Source of the DNA: Deltaproteobacteria bacterium
GTDB lineage: Bacteria; Desulfobacterota; Binatia; DP-6
Assembly (NCBI GenBank): GCA_005879795.1
Contig: VBKJ01000130.1
Coordinates: 1-53,481 of the forward strand
Length of the DNA stretch: 53,481 nt
Direction of reading: 5' to 3'
Positions 25,154 to 33,221 of the stretch are shown here, piece after piece. The notes below the pieces were generated by a model. That model was not told where the DNA came from. It made no database searches and saw only the letters and a list, made by a program, of their open reading frames with translations. Made by a program: the position numbers and the translations under genes. How positions within the stretch are numbered: position 1 is the stretch's first letter; each line of letters begins with the position of its first letter.

Positions 25154-25275
25154 GCAGGGCCGACACGGCATCGAGCGTCGACGCACGTGGTCCCGCGCCG
25201 GCCCGGCGAGCGCACGTACGGCGCCGAGGGCCATGGATTCAGCGTGAAGGCCACGCTACATGGGGCGACACCTGC

Positions 25276-27390
25276 ATGGCGGACGAACTCCCGACGATCG
25301 CAGACGCGACGGCGAGGGCAGCGCGCGCTCCTCACCGTGCCTGCGCAGGCGCCCCGGGCGATGTCCACCGGATCCTGCTCGATGTCTCGCGCGCCACCGC
25401 CTCGCACCGGGACCTGCCGAGCCTGCTCCGCGATCTGGTGGGACTCCTGGGCCGCGTCGCCCGCTTCGACCGTCTCGGGCTCGTGCTGCACGATCCGGAG
25501 CGCGATCTCATGCGCCTTCACACCCTGGCCTCCCTCGCGCCCACCGCCATCGCGGAAATCGAGCTGCCCGTCCCGGAGTCGCCCGCGGGTATAGCGTGGG
25601 AGACGCAACGGCCCCTCGTCGTGCCGAGCATCGACCGCGAGACGCGGTTTGCCGAGGTCAGACGGATCCTGCGCGCCGAGGGAATGCGGTCGCTCTGCGT
25701 CCTTCCCCTCACGACGCCGCTCCGCCGTCTCGGCGGGCTCACCTTCTCGAGCCGGGACGAAGATGCCTTCTCCGCGGCCGACGTCGAGATCCTGCAGCAG
25801 GTCACCAGCCAGGTGGCGCTGGCCGTCGACAACACGCTTCATCACGAAGCCGCACAGCGGGCGCGGCAGGAGCTGGCCCGGGAACGGGATCGGCTCCAGC
25901 TCCTGCTCGACGTGAACAACGCGCTCATCTCCAACCTCGAACCTCGGGCGCTGTTCAGCGCCATCGCGGCGTGCCTGCGGCGCGTCGTGGCGCACGACTA
26001 CACGAGCCTCGCGGTCTACGACGGCGCGCAGAACGCGTTCGACCTGTGGGCGATCGAGTTCGCCGGCCGGGGCCTCGTGCGAGAGCACATGTCCGTCCCC
26101 GTGGAGGGGTCGCCTGCAGGCGCCGCCTTCACGGCCGGCGCGCCCGTGCGGCTCGAGCGAGCGGACCTCGCGCAGCTCTCGGCCGACGCCGCCGGCCTGC
26201 TGCTCGCCGAGGGCATCCAGTCGATGTGCTGCGTGCCCCTGACGCTCCACGGCCGGCGGCTGGGGACGCTCAACATCGGCCGGCTCGGCAGCGAGCCCTT
26301 CACCGCCGAGCACGCGGAGGTGCTCGCCGCGGTCGCCAATCAGGTCGCCTTCTCCGTCGAGAACGCGCGCGCGTTCCAGGAGATCGCCGCGCTCAAGGAC
26401 AGGCTCGCGGCCGAGAAGGTCTACCTCGAGGACGAGATCCGCACCGACTACAACTTCGAGGAGATCATCGGCGACTCGCCGGCGCTCAAGCAGCTGCTGC
26501 GCCAGGTGGAGACGGTCGCGCCGACCGACTCGGCGGTGCTGATCGGCGGCGAGACCGGCACGGGCAAGGAGCTGATCGCCCGCGCCATCCACGACCTGAG
26601 CGCGCGCCGGGGGAGGACGTTCGTCAAGATCAACTGCGCCGCCATCCCGACGGGCCTCCTCGAGAGCGAGCTGTTCGGCCACGAGCGCGGCGCCTTCACC
26701 GGCGCCATCGCGCAGCGGATCGGCCGCTTCGAGCTGGCGGACCGCGGGACGCTCTTCCTCGACGAGGTCGGCGACATCCCGCTCGAGCTGCAGCCGAAGC
26801 TGCTCCGCGTGCTCCAGGAGCAGGAGTTCGAGCGTCTGGGTGGCACGCACACGAAGCGGGTCGACGTGCGCGTGGTGGCGGCGACGAACCGGGAGCTGGA
26901 GGAGATGGTCGCCGCCGGGACGTTCCGGAACGACCTGTACTATCGCCTGAACGTCTTCCCGATCCTGCTCCCGCCGCTGCGCGAGCGGCCGGAGGACATC
27001 CCGTCCCTCGTCCGCTACTTCGTGCAGAAGTTCGCGCGCCGCATGAAGAAGCCGATCGAGACCATCCCGGCGGAGGCGATGGCGGCGCTCTGCCGCTATG
27101 CGTGGCCGGGGAACGTGCGCGAGCTCGAGAACGCCATCGAGCGCGCCGTCATCCTGACCAGCGGGCCCGTCCTGCGCGTGCCCGTAGCGGAGTTCCGCCG
27201 CGGCGCGGTCGTGCCCTCGCGCGGCGACGCGACGCTCGAGGCGACGGAGCGCGAGGCCATCCTCCGCGCGCTGCGCGAGACCGACTGGGTGCTCGGCGGT
27301 CCACACGGGGCCGCCGCCCGGCTGGGGCTCAAGCGAACGACCCTCCAGTCACGGATGACCAGGATCGGCATCCGCCGCCCCGACGCGTGA
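25276..27390 (+). CDS. Sigma-54-dependent activator with two GAF domains (FhlA/NorR-like)
   Basis: This 704-residue bacterial enhancer-binding protein has two GAF sensor domains at about residues 25-170 and 200-355. They are followed by the AAA+ domain with Walker A GETGTGKE (425-432), the sigma-54 contact loop GAFTGA (472-477) and Walker B LFLDEVGD. A C-terminal Fis-type helix-turn-helix ends in GAAARLGLKRTTLQSRM. The ATG at 25276 is chosen because codon usage before it is not coding-like, although a GTG at 25150 overlaps the preceding stop. GAF domains may sense a small molecule, gas or redox cue. It is the likely binder of the three tandem repeats, one pair of which starts 7 bp after its own stop. 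Confidence 0.93.
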   Translation: MADELPTIADATARAARAPHRACAGAPGDVHRILLDVSRATASHRDLPSLLRDLVGLLGRVARFDRLGLVLHDPERDLMRLHTLASLAPTAIAEIELPVPESPAGIAWETQRPLVVPSIDRETRFAEVRRILRAEGMRSLCVLPLTTPLRRLGGLTFSSRDEDAFSAADVEILQQVTSQVALAVDNTLHHEAAQRARQELARERDRLQLLLDVNNALISNLEPRALFSAIAACLRRVVAHDYTSLAVYDGAQNAFDLWAIEFAGRGLVREHMSVPVEGSPAGAAFTAGAPVRLERADLAQLSADAAGLLLAEGIQSMCCVPLTLHGRRLGTLNIGRLGSEPFTAEHAEVLAAVANQVAFSVENARAFQEIAALKDRLAAEKVYLEDEIRTDYNFEEIIGDSPALKQLLRQVETVAPTDSAVLIGGETGTGKELIARAIHDLSARRGRTFVKINCAAIPTGLLESELFGHERGAFTGAIAQRIGRFELADRGTLFLDEVGDIPLELQPKLLRVLQEQEFERLGGTHTKRVDVRVVAATNRELEEMVAAGTFRNDLYYRLNVFPILLPPLRERPEDIPSLVRYFVQKFARRMKKPIETIPAEAMAALCRYAWPGNVRELENAIERAVILTSGPVLRVPVAEFRRGAVVPSRGDATLEATEREAILRALRETDWVLGGPHGAAARLGLKRTTLQSRMTRIGIRRPDA

Positions 27391-27396
27391 GCTGGC

Positions 27397-27430
27397 CGCC
27401 GACATCTCGGCGCGTGCCGAGATGCCGGCA
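27397..27430. promoter_or_regulatory. Tandem enhancer repeats, module 2
   Basis: CGCCGA-CATC-TCGGCG (27397-27412, perfect arms) and TGCCGA-GATG-CCGGCA (27415-27430, one mismatch) stand 18 bp start-to-start. A partial further half-site TCGGCA is at 27439. The -24 element lies 89 bp downstream, the same geometry as modules 1 and 3. Confidence 0.72.
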
Positions 27431-27519
27431 CCGGCGTTTCGGCATTGCCCCACGGGCTCGACGCCCGACCCGCGATCCGACGGGTAGACTTCGGCGGTCC
27501 TGACGCCCCCCGCGGCACG

Positions 27520-27533
27520 GGCACGGAAGTTGC
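27520..27533 (+). promoter_or_regulatory. Sigma-54 promoter of the STAS/aldo-keto reductase operon
   Basis: GGCACG-GAAG-TTGC matches the -24/-12 consensus. The start of transcription is expected near 27545, only a few bases before the ATG at 27548. The first gene would therefore be nearly leaderless, or its start lies further in. Confidence 0.78.
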
Positions 27534-27547
27534 CTTCACGGAGAGGC

Positions 27548-27871
27548 ATGCTGCCGATCACCGCCACGACACCGCCTCGGCCAGGCCGGGCTCGAATCCG
27601 GGCGGCGCTGCTCGGCGTCGTTGCGTGTGCCGCCGTCCTCGCCGCCGGCCGTGGCTCGCTCGCAGCGGGAGCGAGCGAGGACGATTGCCGGAAGTTTCAC
27701 GAGGAATGCACGGAGGCGAGGGCGCTCGGGTATCGCGACGTCGGCATCTGCAACGTCGAACGGCTCGAGTGCAAGAGCGGGCCGGCGAACGCCCCCGACG
27801 CCGGCGTCGGGAGGAGGCCGCGCGGCGCGCCTGGTCCGCGGCAGGACCCCGAAAGCTCCATCGGCCCATGA
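27548..27871 (+). CDS. Small exported protein, first gene of the sigma-54 operon
   Basis: This 107-residue product has an N-terminal export segment (IRAALLGVVACAAVLAAG) and a mature part with three Cys (DDCRKFHEECTEAR, then GICNVERLECKSG) in the spacing of a small helical Cys-hairpin. The C-terminus is Gly/Pro/Arg-rich and looks disordered. It starts within a few bases of the predicted sigma-54 transcription start and its stop overlaps the next start (ATGA). No family is recognised; short Cys-hairpin exported proteins can act as metal or redox binders, which would suit the cupredoxin-like gene under the same control. Confidence 0.6.
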   Translation: MLPITATTPPRPGRARIRAALLGVVACAAVLAAGRGSLAAGASEDDCRKFHEECTEARALGYRDVGICNVERLECKSGPANAPDAGVGRRPRGAPGPRQDPESSIGP

Positions 27872-28308
27872 CGATGCCGAGTCCCATGCGGGTCCCCGCC
27901 GATCGACCGGATGGCGAGCTCGAGCCGGAGACCGTGCTCCCCTGCCAGCTCGGCGACGCGCTCTTCGACACGGCCCGGCTCCAGCCCGAGAAGCGCCTGC
28001 AGCTCGCCGTGCTCCAGGATGCCGTCCTCACCTTGCACCGATGCGTGGGCAACGATGGCTCCCGCGCGCGGCGTCTCGTCGCGGAAGTGGACGCCTGGTT
28101 CGCGTCGGACGCCACGGACTGGCCCTTCGCGTTCGTGAGCATCTGCCACACGCTCAATCTCGACCCCGCCTACGTCCGCACCGGCCTGCCGCGCTGGCGC
28201 GCGCGGCTCGAGGCCGAGGCCGATCGAAGGCTTCCCTTTCGTCGCGACCAGAACGGGACACGCCACCAGGTGCGGCTCTACGATACGGAGCTGAAGCGCA
28301 CCGCGTGA
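27868..28308 (+). CDS. Conserved-looking protein of unknown function
   Basis: This 146-residue soluble protein has no signal peptide. Its centre reads QLAVLQDAVLTLHRCVGND, then VDAWFASDATDWPFAFVSIC and LNLDPAYVRTGLPRWR. This W-P-F-x-F-x2-IC...LxLDPxYxRxGL pattern looks familiar from uncharacterised proteins of deltaproteobacterial type, but I cannot name a family. The helical, tryptophan-containing core suggests a protein-interaction domain. The ATGA overlap with the preceding gene and the 16-bp gap to the STAS gene place it in the operon. A regulatory partner role to the STAS protein is only a guess. Confidence 0.65.
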   Translation: MTMPSPMRVPADRPDGELEPETVLPCQLGDALFDTARLQPEKRLQLAVLQDAVLTLHRCVGNDGSRARRLVAEVDAWFASDATDWPFAFVSICHTLNLDPAYVRTGLPRWRARLEAEADRRLPFRRDQNGTRHQVRLYDTELKRTA

Positions 28309-28324
28309 CGTGGGAGGCAGGGCG

Positions 28325-28642
28325 ATGCTGCGAATCACCGTGACGACACGCCCCGACGGGGCGACGGTCGCGCTCGAGGGACGACTCGCCGGGCCCTGGG
28401 TGGACGAGCTCCGGGCGTGCTGGCGAAGCCTGGTGGCCGCCCCGGGCGCCCGCTCGATCCGCATCGACCTCCACGCCGTGACGTTCATCGACACTGCCGG
28501 CAAGGCCCTGCTCTGGGCGATGCACGAGCAGGGGGCGGTGCTCGCGGCCTCCGGCTGCATGACGCGGGCGATCCTGGAGGAGATCGGCACGAAGTCACGC
28601 GAGCGCGGCGGCCCGAACGGCGCTGCGAAGGGAGACGATTGA
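28325..28642 (+). CDS. STAS-domain protein
   Basis: This 105-residue single-domain protein has the STAS fold of anti-sigma-factor antagonists and MlaB-like proteins. Visible elements are ALEGRLAGPWVDELRACW, the central strand SIRIDLHAVTFIDTAGKALL and the helix MHEQGAVLAASGCM. At the phospho-acceptor position (D-[ST]) it has IDTAG, with Thr as candidate acceptor. The stop overlaps the next ATG (TGATG). Within the sigma-54 operon it may work as a switch protein or as a ligand-binding adaptor. No cognate kinase is nearby. Confidence 0.82.
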   Translation: MLRITVTTRPDGATVALEGRLAGPWVDELRACWRSLVAAPGARSIRIDLHAVTFIDTAGKALLWAMHEQGAVLAASGCMTRAILEEIGTKSRERGGPNGAAKGDD

Positions 28643-29697
28643 TGGAATACGTGAAGATTCCGGGCACGGGTCTCTCGCCGTCCCGCATCGGGCTCGGCAC
28701 CTGGGCGATCGGGGGCTGGATGTGGGGCGGAACCGACACGGAGCGCTCGATCCAGACCATCTGCGCGGCCCTCGAGCGCGGCATCTCGCTGATCGACACG
28801 GCCCCCGCGTACGGCCAGGGTCAGTCCGAGGAGATCGTGGGCAAGGCGCTGGCGCGCTGGGGACGCCGCGATCGCGTCGTCCTCGCCACCAAGGTCGGGC
28901 TCGAGTGGCGGAGCGATGGCGCGGTGGCCCGAAACGCGAGCCGCGGGCGCATCATGCAGGAGATCGCCGCGTCCTTGCGGCGCCTGCGCACCGACTACAT
29001 CGACATCTACCAGGTCCACTGGCCCGATCCGCTGGTTCCCATCGAGGAGACGGCGGAAGCGCTCCACCGGCTGTACAGGGACGGGCGCATCCGCGCCATC
29101 GGCGTCAGCAACCACTCGCCGGAGCAGATGGACGCGTTCCGGCAGGTGGCACCGCTCCATACCGCACAGCCGCCCTACAACCTGTTCGAGCGGGAGGCCG
29201 AGGAGGAGGTGCTCCCCTACTGCCAGTGGCACGGCATCACCACGCTGACCTACGGCGCGCTCTGCCGCGGGCTCCTTTCCGGGCGCATGGGGCCGGACAC
29301 CCGCTTCGGCGGCGACGACCTGCGCCAGACCGACCCGAAGTTCCGCCCCCCGCGCTACGCGCAGTACCTGCGCGCCGTTGCCGCGCTCGAGCGCGTCGCG
29401 CGCCAGTGGTACGCGCGAAGCGTCCTCGCCCTCGCCGTGCGCTGGGTGCTGGACCAGCCCGGCGTCCAGGTTGCGCTGTGGGGTGCCCGCAGTCCGGAGC
29501 AGCTCGAGCCGCTCGACGAGGTGTTGGGCTGGTCGCTCGACGCGGACGCGAAGCGGGCGATCGACGCGCTCCTGCGCGAGACCGTGACCGCTCCCGTGGG
29601 CGCCGAGTTCATGGCGCCGCCGGCCCGCGCGGCGCGGCCGCCGCACGAGGCGATGCGGGGGACGGACGGCTTCCCGATCAACGCGCCCGCACGCTGA
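28642..29697 (+). CDS. Aldo/keto reductase
   Basis: This 351-residue NADPH-dependent aldo/keto reductase has the complete catalytic tetrad: Asp52 and Tyr57 in IDTAPAYGQG, Lys84 in LATKVGLEW and His126 in YQVHWPDP. The (beta/alpha)8 barrel elements SLRRLRTDYIDIYQVH and IGVSNHS, and the late SVLALAVRWVLDQPGVQVAL segment, are typical of the YajO/YccK-like group. Residues beyond 320 are Ala/Pro-rich. It is the last gene of the sigma-54 operon and overlaps tail-to-tail with the Mla lipoprotein gene by 20 bp. It would draw NADPH, which the zwf/gnd operon under the same control can supply. Confidence 0.92.
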   Translation: MEYVKIPGTGLSPSRIGLGTWAIGGWMWGGTDTERSIQTICAALERGISLIDTAPAYGQGQSEEIVGKALARWGRRDRVVLATKVGLEWRSDGAVARNASRGRIMQEIAASLRRLRTDYIDIYQVHWPDPLVPIEETAEALHRLYRDGRIRAIGVSNHSPEQMDAFRQVAPLHTAQPPYNLFEREAEEEVLPYCQWHGITTLTYGALCRGLLSGRMGPDTRFGGDDLRQTDPKFRPPRYAQYLRAVAALERVARQWYARSVLALAVRWVLDQPGVQVALWGARSPEQLEPLDEVLGWSLDADAKRAIDALLRETVTAPVGAEFMAPPARAARPPHEAMRGTDGFPINAPAR

Positions 29698-30268
29698 TCA
29701 CCACGGCGTCCGCCACCCGCGCGACGACGTCGTCCAGGGCCAGGCCCATCGCCCGCGCCATCGACGCCGGCTCATCGTCGGCGATGCCGACTCGCGCGCT
29801 GAACGTCCGGTTGAGGAGGCCCCCGCGCTCCGGGTCCCACAGCGAGACGGCGAGGGTGACATCGGCCGCGTGCGCCGGCGCGAACACCTCGTCGAATGCG
29901 AGCAGGTCGACGCGCAGCGCTGCTGCGCGGGGGTCCTCCGTCAGCCGCAGTCCGGCCGTCTCGCCGAGCCGCGTCCTGAGCGCGCGTTCCGCGTAGTGCG
30001 CCGGCAGGTCGATCCACTGTCGCTGCTCGTAGAGGCCGTACTCCACCTCCGAGACGCGCCAGACGATGCGGTGACGGAGGAAAGGCGCGCCCCGGACCGC
30101 GCGGAGGCGGATCGCCACCCCACCGGCGGCCGGAGGCGACGCGCCGACCTCGCCGGTCGCATCCAGCGCCACCGAGCCGGGCTGGAAGAAGCGTGGCGGG
30201 TCGGCATTGCGCAGGAGGCAGGCGCCGAGGAGCGCCGTTCCCGCCAGGAGCCACGGACGGCTCCTCAT
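29678..30268 (-). CDS. ABC-transport auxiliary lipoprotein (PqiC/YmbA-like)
   Basis: This 196-residue outer-membrane or periplasmic lipoprotein carries the lipobox LLGAC within the first 20 residues (LLAGTALLGACLLR). The mature domain follows the PF03886-type 'ABC_trans_aux' pattern: AIRLRAVRGAPFLRHRIVWR, YGLYEQRQWIDLPAHYAE and RVDLLAFDEVFAPAHA. It overlaps the MlaD gene by four bases. It is the last gene of the order permease, ATPase, MCE protein, lipoprotein, a layout of phospholipid/MCE transporters in which this lipoprotein takes the outer-membrane end of the path. Some of the 3' end overlaps the convergent reductase gene. Confidence 0.85.
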   Translation of the reverse strand: MRSRPWLLAGTALLGACLLRNADPPRFFQPGSVALDATGEVGASPPAAGGVAIRLRAVRGAPFLRHRIVWRVSEVEYGLYEQRQWIDLPAHYAERALRTRLGETAGLRLTEDPRAAALRVDLLAFDEVFAPAHAADVTLAVSLWDPERGGLLNRTFSARVGIADDEPASMARAMGLALDDVVARVADAVVISVRAR

Positions 30269-31170
30269 CGACTTTTTGCCGGGACCGCGCCGTCGGCCCG
30301 CGGACCCCGCAGGAGCATGCTCGGATCGCGCTCCAGGGAGTCTGCCAGCGTGCGCACTGACTCGAGCGCCTCGCCCACCGCCCGCAGGCTCGCCTGCAGC
30401 TCCTCGCGCGCGTCGCTCACGCTGGCCGCCGCCTGGCCGACGGACGCCGACGCGTCCCGGATCGACGCCGCGGTGGCGCCGAGCTTCGCTTCGTCGAGCG
30501 CCTTGTCGACGCGCGCCGCCGCCGTACGCAGCTCTTGCAGCGCCTGCTTGAAGGACCCGTCCTCTCCCGCCAGGTCGGCGGCCAGGCGGTCGATCGACGC
30601 GAGCGTCTTCTTCACGTCGGCCAACGCGTCCTTCGCGCGGTCCGCGAGCACCGGCAGGCGGTTCATGATCTCGACGGCCGCCTCCTCCACGTTCTTCAGG
30701 GTCGACGGCGCCGAGGGCACGTAGTTCCACGGCGGCTCGAAGGGCAGGCGCGGGGGCGGATAGCGCTCGGGGTCGAAGAAGTCCGTCTGGATGAAGCGGA
30801 CGCCGGTGATGCCGGCCGAGGCGAGCTGGACACGCAATCTCGGATCGATGAACTCCTCGCCGGACCTGGGTGCCCGGGTCCGAAGCCCCAGGCGGGCGAG
30901 CGCGTCGACGTATATATCGGAAGTGACCTGGACGTGGCGGTGATCGGGCGCGATCGTGATGTCGGCGACGGTGCCGACGGTCACGCCGCGGAACTTGACC
31001 GGTGAGCCCACGTCGAGCCCCTGCACCGACTCGTCGAAGTAGCTGATCGCCGGGAACGACTCGCGACGGAACCGCCGCGCCCCGAGCCAGAAGAGCGTGC
31101 CCAGCGTCGCGCCGACGGCGAGCAACACGAACAGGCCGAGCTTCCAGTGGTTGGTGGCGGTGGTCGCCAT
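30265..31170 (-). CDS. MCE-domain (MlaD-like) substrate-binding protein
   Basis: This 301-residue protein has one N-terminal transmembrane helix (residues 9-30, LGLFVLLAVGATLGTLFWLG). The MCE domain follows at about 38-118 (YFDESVQGLDVGSPVKFRGV) and then a long helical, coiled-coil-like C-terminal part (170-285). MCE proteins form hexameric rings or needles that carry lipids across the periplasm. The long helix suggests a tube-forming member such as PqiB or LetB relatives rather than short MlaD. It starts one base after the ATPase stop. Together with the ATPase and permease it would form an inner-membrane lipid importer/exporter. Confidence 0.92.
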   Translation of the reverse strand: MATTATNHWKLGLFVLLAVGATLGTLFWLGARRFRRESFPAISYFDESVQGLDVGSPVKFRGVTVGTVADITIAPDHRHVQVTSDIYVDALARLGLRTRAPRSGEEFIDPRLRVQLASAGITGVRFIQTDFFDPERYPPPRLPFEPPWNYVPSAPSTLKNVEEAAVEIMNRLPVLADRAKDALADVKKTLASIDRLAADLAGEDGSFKQALQELRTAAARVDKALDEAKLGATAASIRDASASVGQAAASVSDAREELQASLRAVGEALESVRTLADSLERDPSMLLRGPRADGAVPAKSR

Positions 31171-31171
31171 C

Positions 31172-31894
31172 TCAAGCGGCCCGCGACCGGGGATTGAAGA
31201 AGGCGCGGACCTGCGGATCGGCGCTCCCGTCGCGGAGCGCCGCGGGCTCACCCCGCGCGATGATACCGTGCGTCTGGCCGTCCAGCATGATGCAGTGCCT
31301 GGCAATTGCGAAGATGCTCCGCAGCTCGTGCGTGACCGCGATCGTCGTCATGCCGAGGCTCGCATTCAGCGTCGCGATGAGGTCGTCGAGCTCCGCGGAG
31401 GTGACTGGATCGAGGCCCGCCGATGGCTCGTCGAGGAACAGCAGGGGCGGGTCGAGCGCCAGCGCGCGCGCGATCCCTGCACGTTTCTTCATGCCACCCG
31501 AGATCTCCGCCGGGAGGTGGTTCTCGAAGCCCTCGAGTCCCACCAGGCGGAGCTTCGACCGGACGATCGTGTCCATCGCGGTGCGGTCGAGATTGGTCCA
31601 TTTCGCGAGCGGCAAGGTGACGTTCTCCGCGAGGGTCATCGAGCCGAAGAGCGCCCCCGACTGGAAGAGCACGCCGTAGCACGGGGGTCCCTCGCGGGGC
31701 GGGGGCGCGCCCGCGATGCGGATCGTGCCGCGCAGGGGCTCCTCGAGGCCGATCAGCGCGCGGAGCAAGGTCGACTTCCCGCTCCCGCTCCCGCCCAGGA
31801 TGGCGAACACGTCGCCGCGGGGCACGGTGAAGTCGAGGTTCTCGAGCACGACCGTGTCGCCGTAGCCGAGCGTCAGGCGCTCGACCTCGATCAT
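31172..31894 (-). CDS. MlaF-like ABC ATPase
   Basis: This ATPase of an MCE lipid transporter has about 240 residues. Walker A is GGSGSGKST, the signature EISGGMKKRAGIARAL is the variant typical of Mla-type ATPases, and Walker B is LLFLDEPSAGLDP. The H-loop is in VTHEL. The ATG at 31894 gives the standard start (MIEVERLTLGYGD); a start at 31918 would overlap the permease end by 17 bp. The C-terminal end (DPQVRAFFNPRS) resembles the MlaF tail. The gene order permease-ATPase-MCE-lipoprotein is conserved. Confidence 0.93.
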   Translation of the reverse strand: MIEVERLTLGYGDTVVLENLDFTVPRGDVFAILGGSGSGKSTLLRALIGLEEPLRGTIRIAGAPPPREGPPCYGVLFQSGALFGSMTLAENVTLPLAKWTNLDRTAMDTIVRSKLRLVGLEGFENHLPAEISGGMKKRAGIARALALDPPLLFLDEPSAGLDPVTSAELDDLIATLNASLGMTTIAVTHELRSIFAIARHCIMLDGQTHGIIARGEPAALRDGSADPQVRAFFNPRSRAA

Positions 31895-31901
31895 GGGTGG
31901 G

Positions 31902-33038
31902 TCAGCGGCCGAAGGCATTGAAGAGCACGGTGAAGATCGCGTCGACGACCACGATGGCGAAGAGACTCGTCACCACTGCCGAGGTCGTCGCCCGGCCCAC
32001 GCCCTCGGCGCCGCCGCGCGCGGCGAGGCCGCGCTGGCACGCGATGAGCGCGATGCCGAGCCCGAAGAACACGGTCTTGAGGCACCCCGAGAAGACGTCC
32101 CAGAGCCCCAGGGCCTTCTGCGTCTCGATGAGGTACGCGTTGGACGTGATGTCGAGGCCGAGCATCGCGACCAGGAGCCCGCCAGCGATTCCTATCACGT
32201 CCGCGAGGATCGTGAGCAGCGGCAGCACGAGCACGAGGGTGACGACGCGCGGGAAGACGAGGAAACCGTACGGGTCGAGGCCGAGCGTCCGCAGCGCATC
32301 GATCTCCTCGGAGACCCGCATCGTGCCGAGCTCGGCCGAGAACGCTGCGCCCGAGCGGCCGGCCACGATGATCGCCGTCATGAGCGGCGCCAGCTCCCGC
32401 GTGACCGAGAGCCCCACCAGGTCGGCCACGAAGATGTTGGCCCCGAACTGCTTGAGCTGCACGGCGGCCTGGAAGGCCGTCACGAGACCGACCAGGAAGT
32501 TGATCACGAGGACGATCGGGAGGCTGTCGGCCCCGGCGCGCTCCACGAGCCGCGGGACGTCGCCCCAGTTGATGGAGAACGGCGCGCGGACCGCCCTTGC
32601 GCCAGCCACCGCCACGTCGCCGATGAAGTCGAGCCCATGGCTTTCGCTGAGCATCGTGAGGGTCTCGCGGCCGATCTCGTCGAGGATGCCGAGCCGGGCC
32701 GGCGGCCGGTGTAGGCTCGGTCGGGGTGGGTGCAACCCGTAGAGATCGAGCATGGCGCGGACGCGGCCGTGCGCGCCGACGATCTCGGCCTCGCCGCCGG
32801 CCGCGGCGACCTCGTCGCGAAGCGCGAGCAGGAGCGCGGTGGCGGCGCCGTCGAGCGTGTCCACGCCGGAGAGGTCGAGCGCCAGGCGCGCGGCCGGAGG
32901 ACGAGCCAGGCGGCGCACGCTCTGCCACGAGGCGAAGCACTGCCGGAAGCGAAGCTGCCCCCCGAAGCGCAGCTCGGACCGGCCGTCCTGCAGGTCGACC
33001 CGCTCGACGCGGAACCCGGGGTCGTGGGGGTCGCTCAC
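31902..33038 (-). CDS. MlaE-family permease fused to a STAS domain
   Basis: This is a 378-residue fusion. Residues 1-105 form a STAS domain (RLALDLSGVDTLDGAATALL), the role played by separate MlaB in E. coli. Residues 120-378 are the MlaE permease with five or six helices and the conserved segments VLVINFLVGLVTAFQAAVQL, AELGTMRVSEEIDALRTLG and the C-terminal VVTSLFAIVVVDAIFTVLF. The GTG at 33038 is the only start that includes the STAS domain. It is the first gene of the lipid-transport operon; the divergent sugar operon with sigma-54 module 3 lies upstream. No MlaC homologue is seen here. Confidence 0.9.
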   Translation of the reverse strand: MSDPHDPGFRVERVDLQDGRSELRFGGQLRFRQCFASWQSVRRLARPPAARLALDLSGVDTLDGAATALLLALRDEVAAAGGEAEIVGAHGRVRAMLDLYGLHPPRPSLHRPPARLGILDEIGRETLTMLSESHGLDFIGDVAVAGARAVRAPFSINWGDVPRLVERAGADSLPIVLVINFLVGLVTAFQAAVQLKQFGANIFVADLVGLSVTRELAPLMTAIIVAGRSGAAFSAELGTMRVSEEIDALRTLGLDPYGFLVFPRVVTLVLVLPLLTILADVIGIAGGLLVAMLGLDITSNAYLIETQKALGLWDVFSGCLKTVFFGLGIALIACQRGLAARGGAEGVGRATTSAVVTSLFAIVVVDAIFTVLFNAFGR

Positions 33039-33092
33039 CGGTGGGCGAGTATCGGTGGGGTGGGGACCTTGGTCAACGAGGGTCTCTGACGC

Positions 33093-33128
33093 TGCCGACG
33101 GCGCGGCACCGGTGCCGGGCCGTCGGCA
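33093..33128. promoter_or_regulatory. Tandem enhancer repeats, module 3
   Basis: TGCCGA-CGGC-GCGGCA (33093-33108) and TGCCGG-GCCG-TCGGCA (33113-33128) stand 20 bp start-to-start, each with one mismatch. The whole segment is also a large dyad: outer arms TGCCGACGGC / GCCGTCGGCA around the perfect palindrome CGGCACCGGTGCCG. The -24 element lies 93 bp downstream. Confidence 0.75.
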
Positions 33129-33221
33129 CGCAGCCCCTCGCGCGTCGTTGGCAGCCGCGCCAAGAGCCCGAGATCTCGCCATTTCTGCGTCGATGGTCTC
33201 GGTGCCGGTGGCCCTCCGTGC

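Noticed and set aside
25150-25275. GTG start for the sigma-54 activator overlapping the cupredoxin-like gene's stop
   Set aside because: The 42 added codons lack G/C third-position bias and resemble no domain; the ATG at 25276 leads directly into the GAF region.
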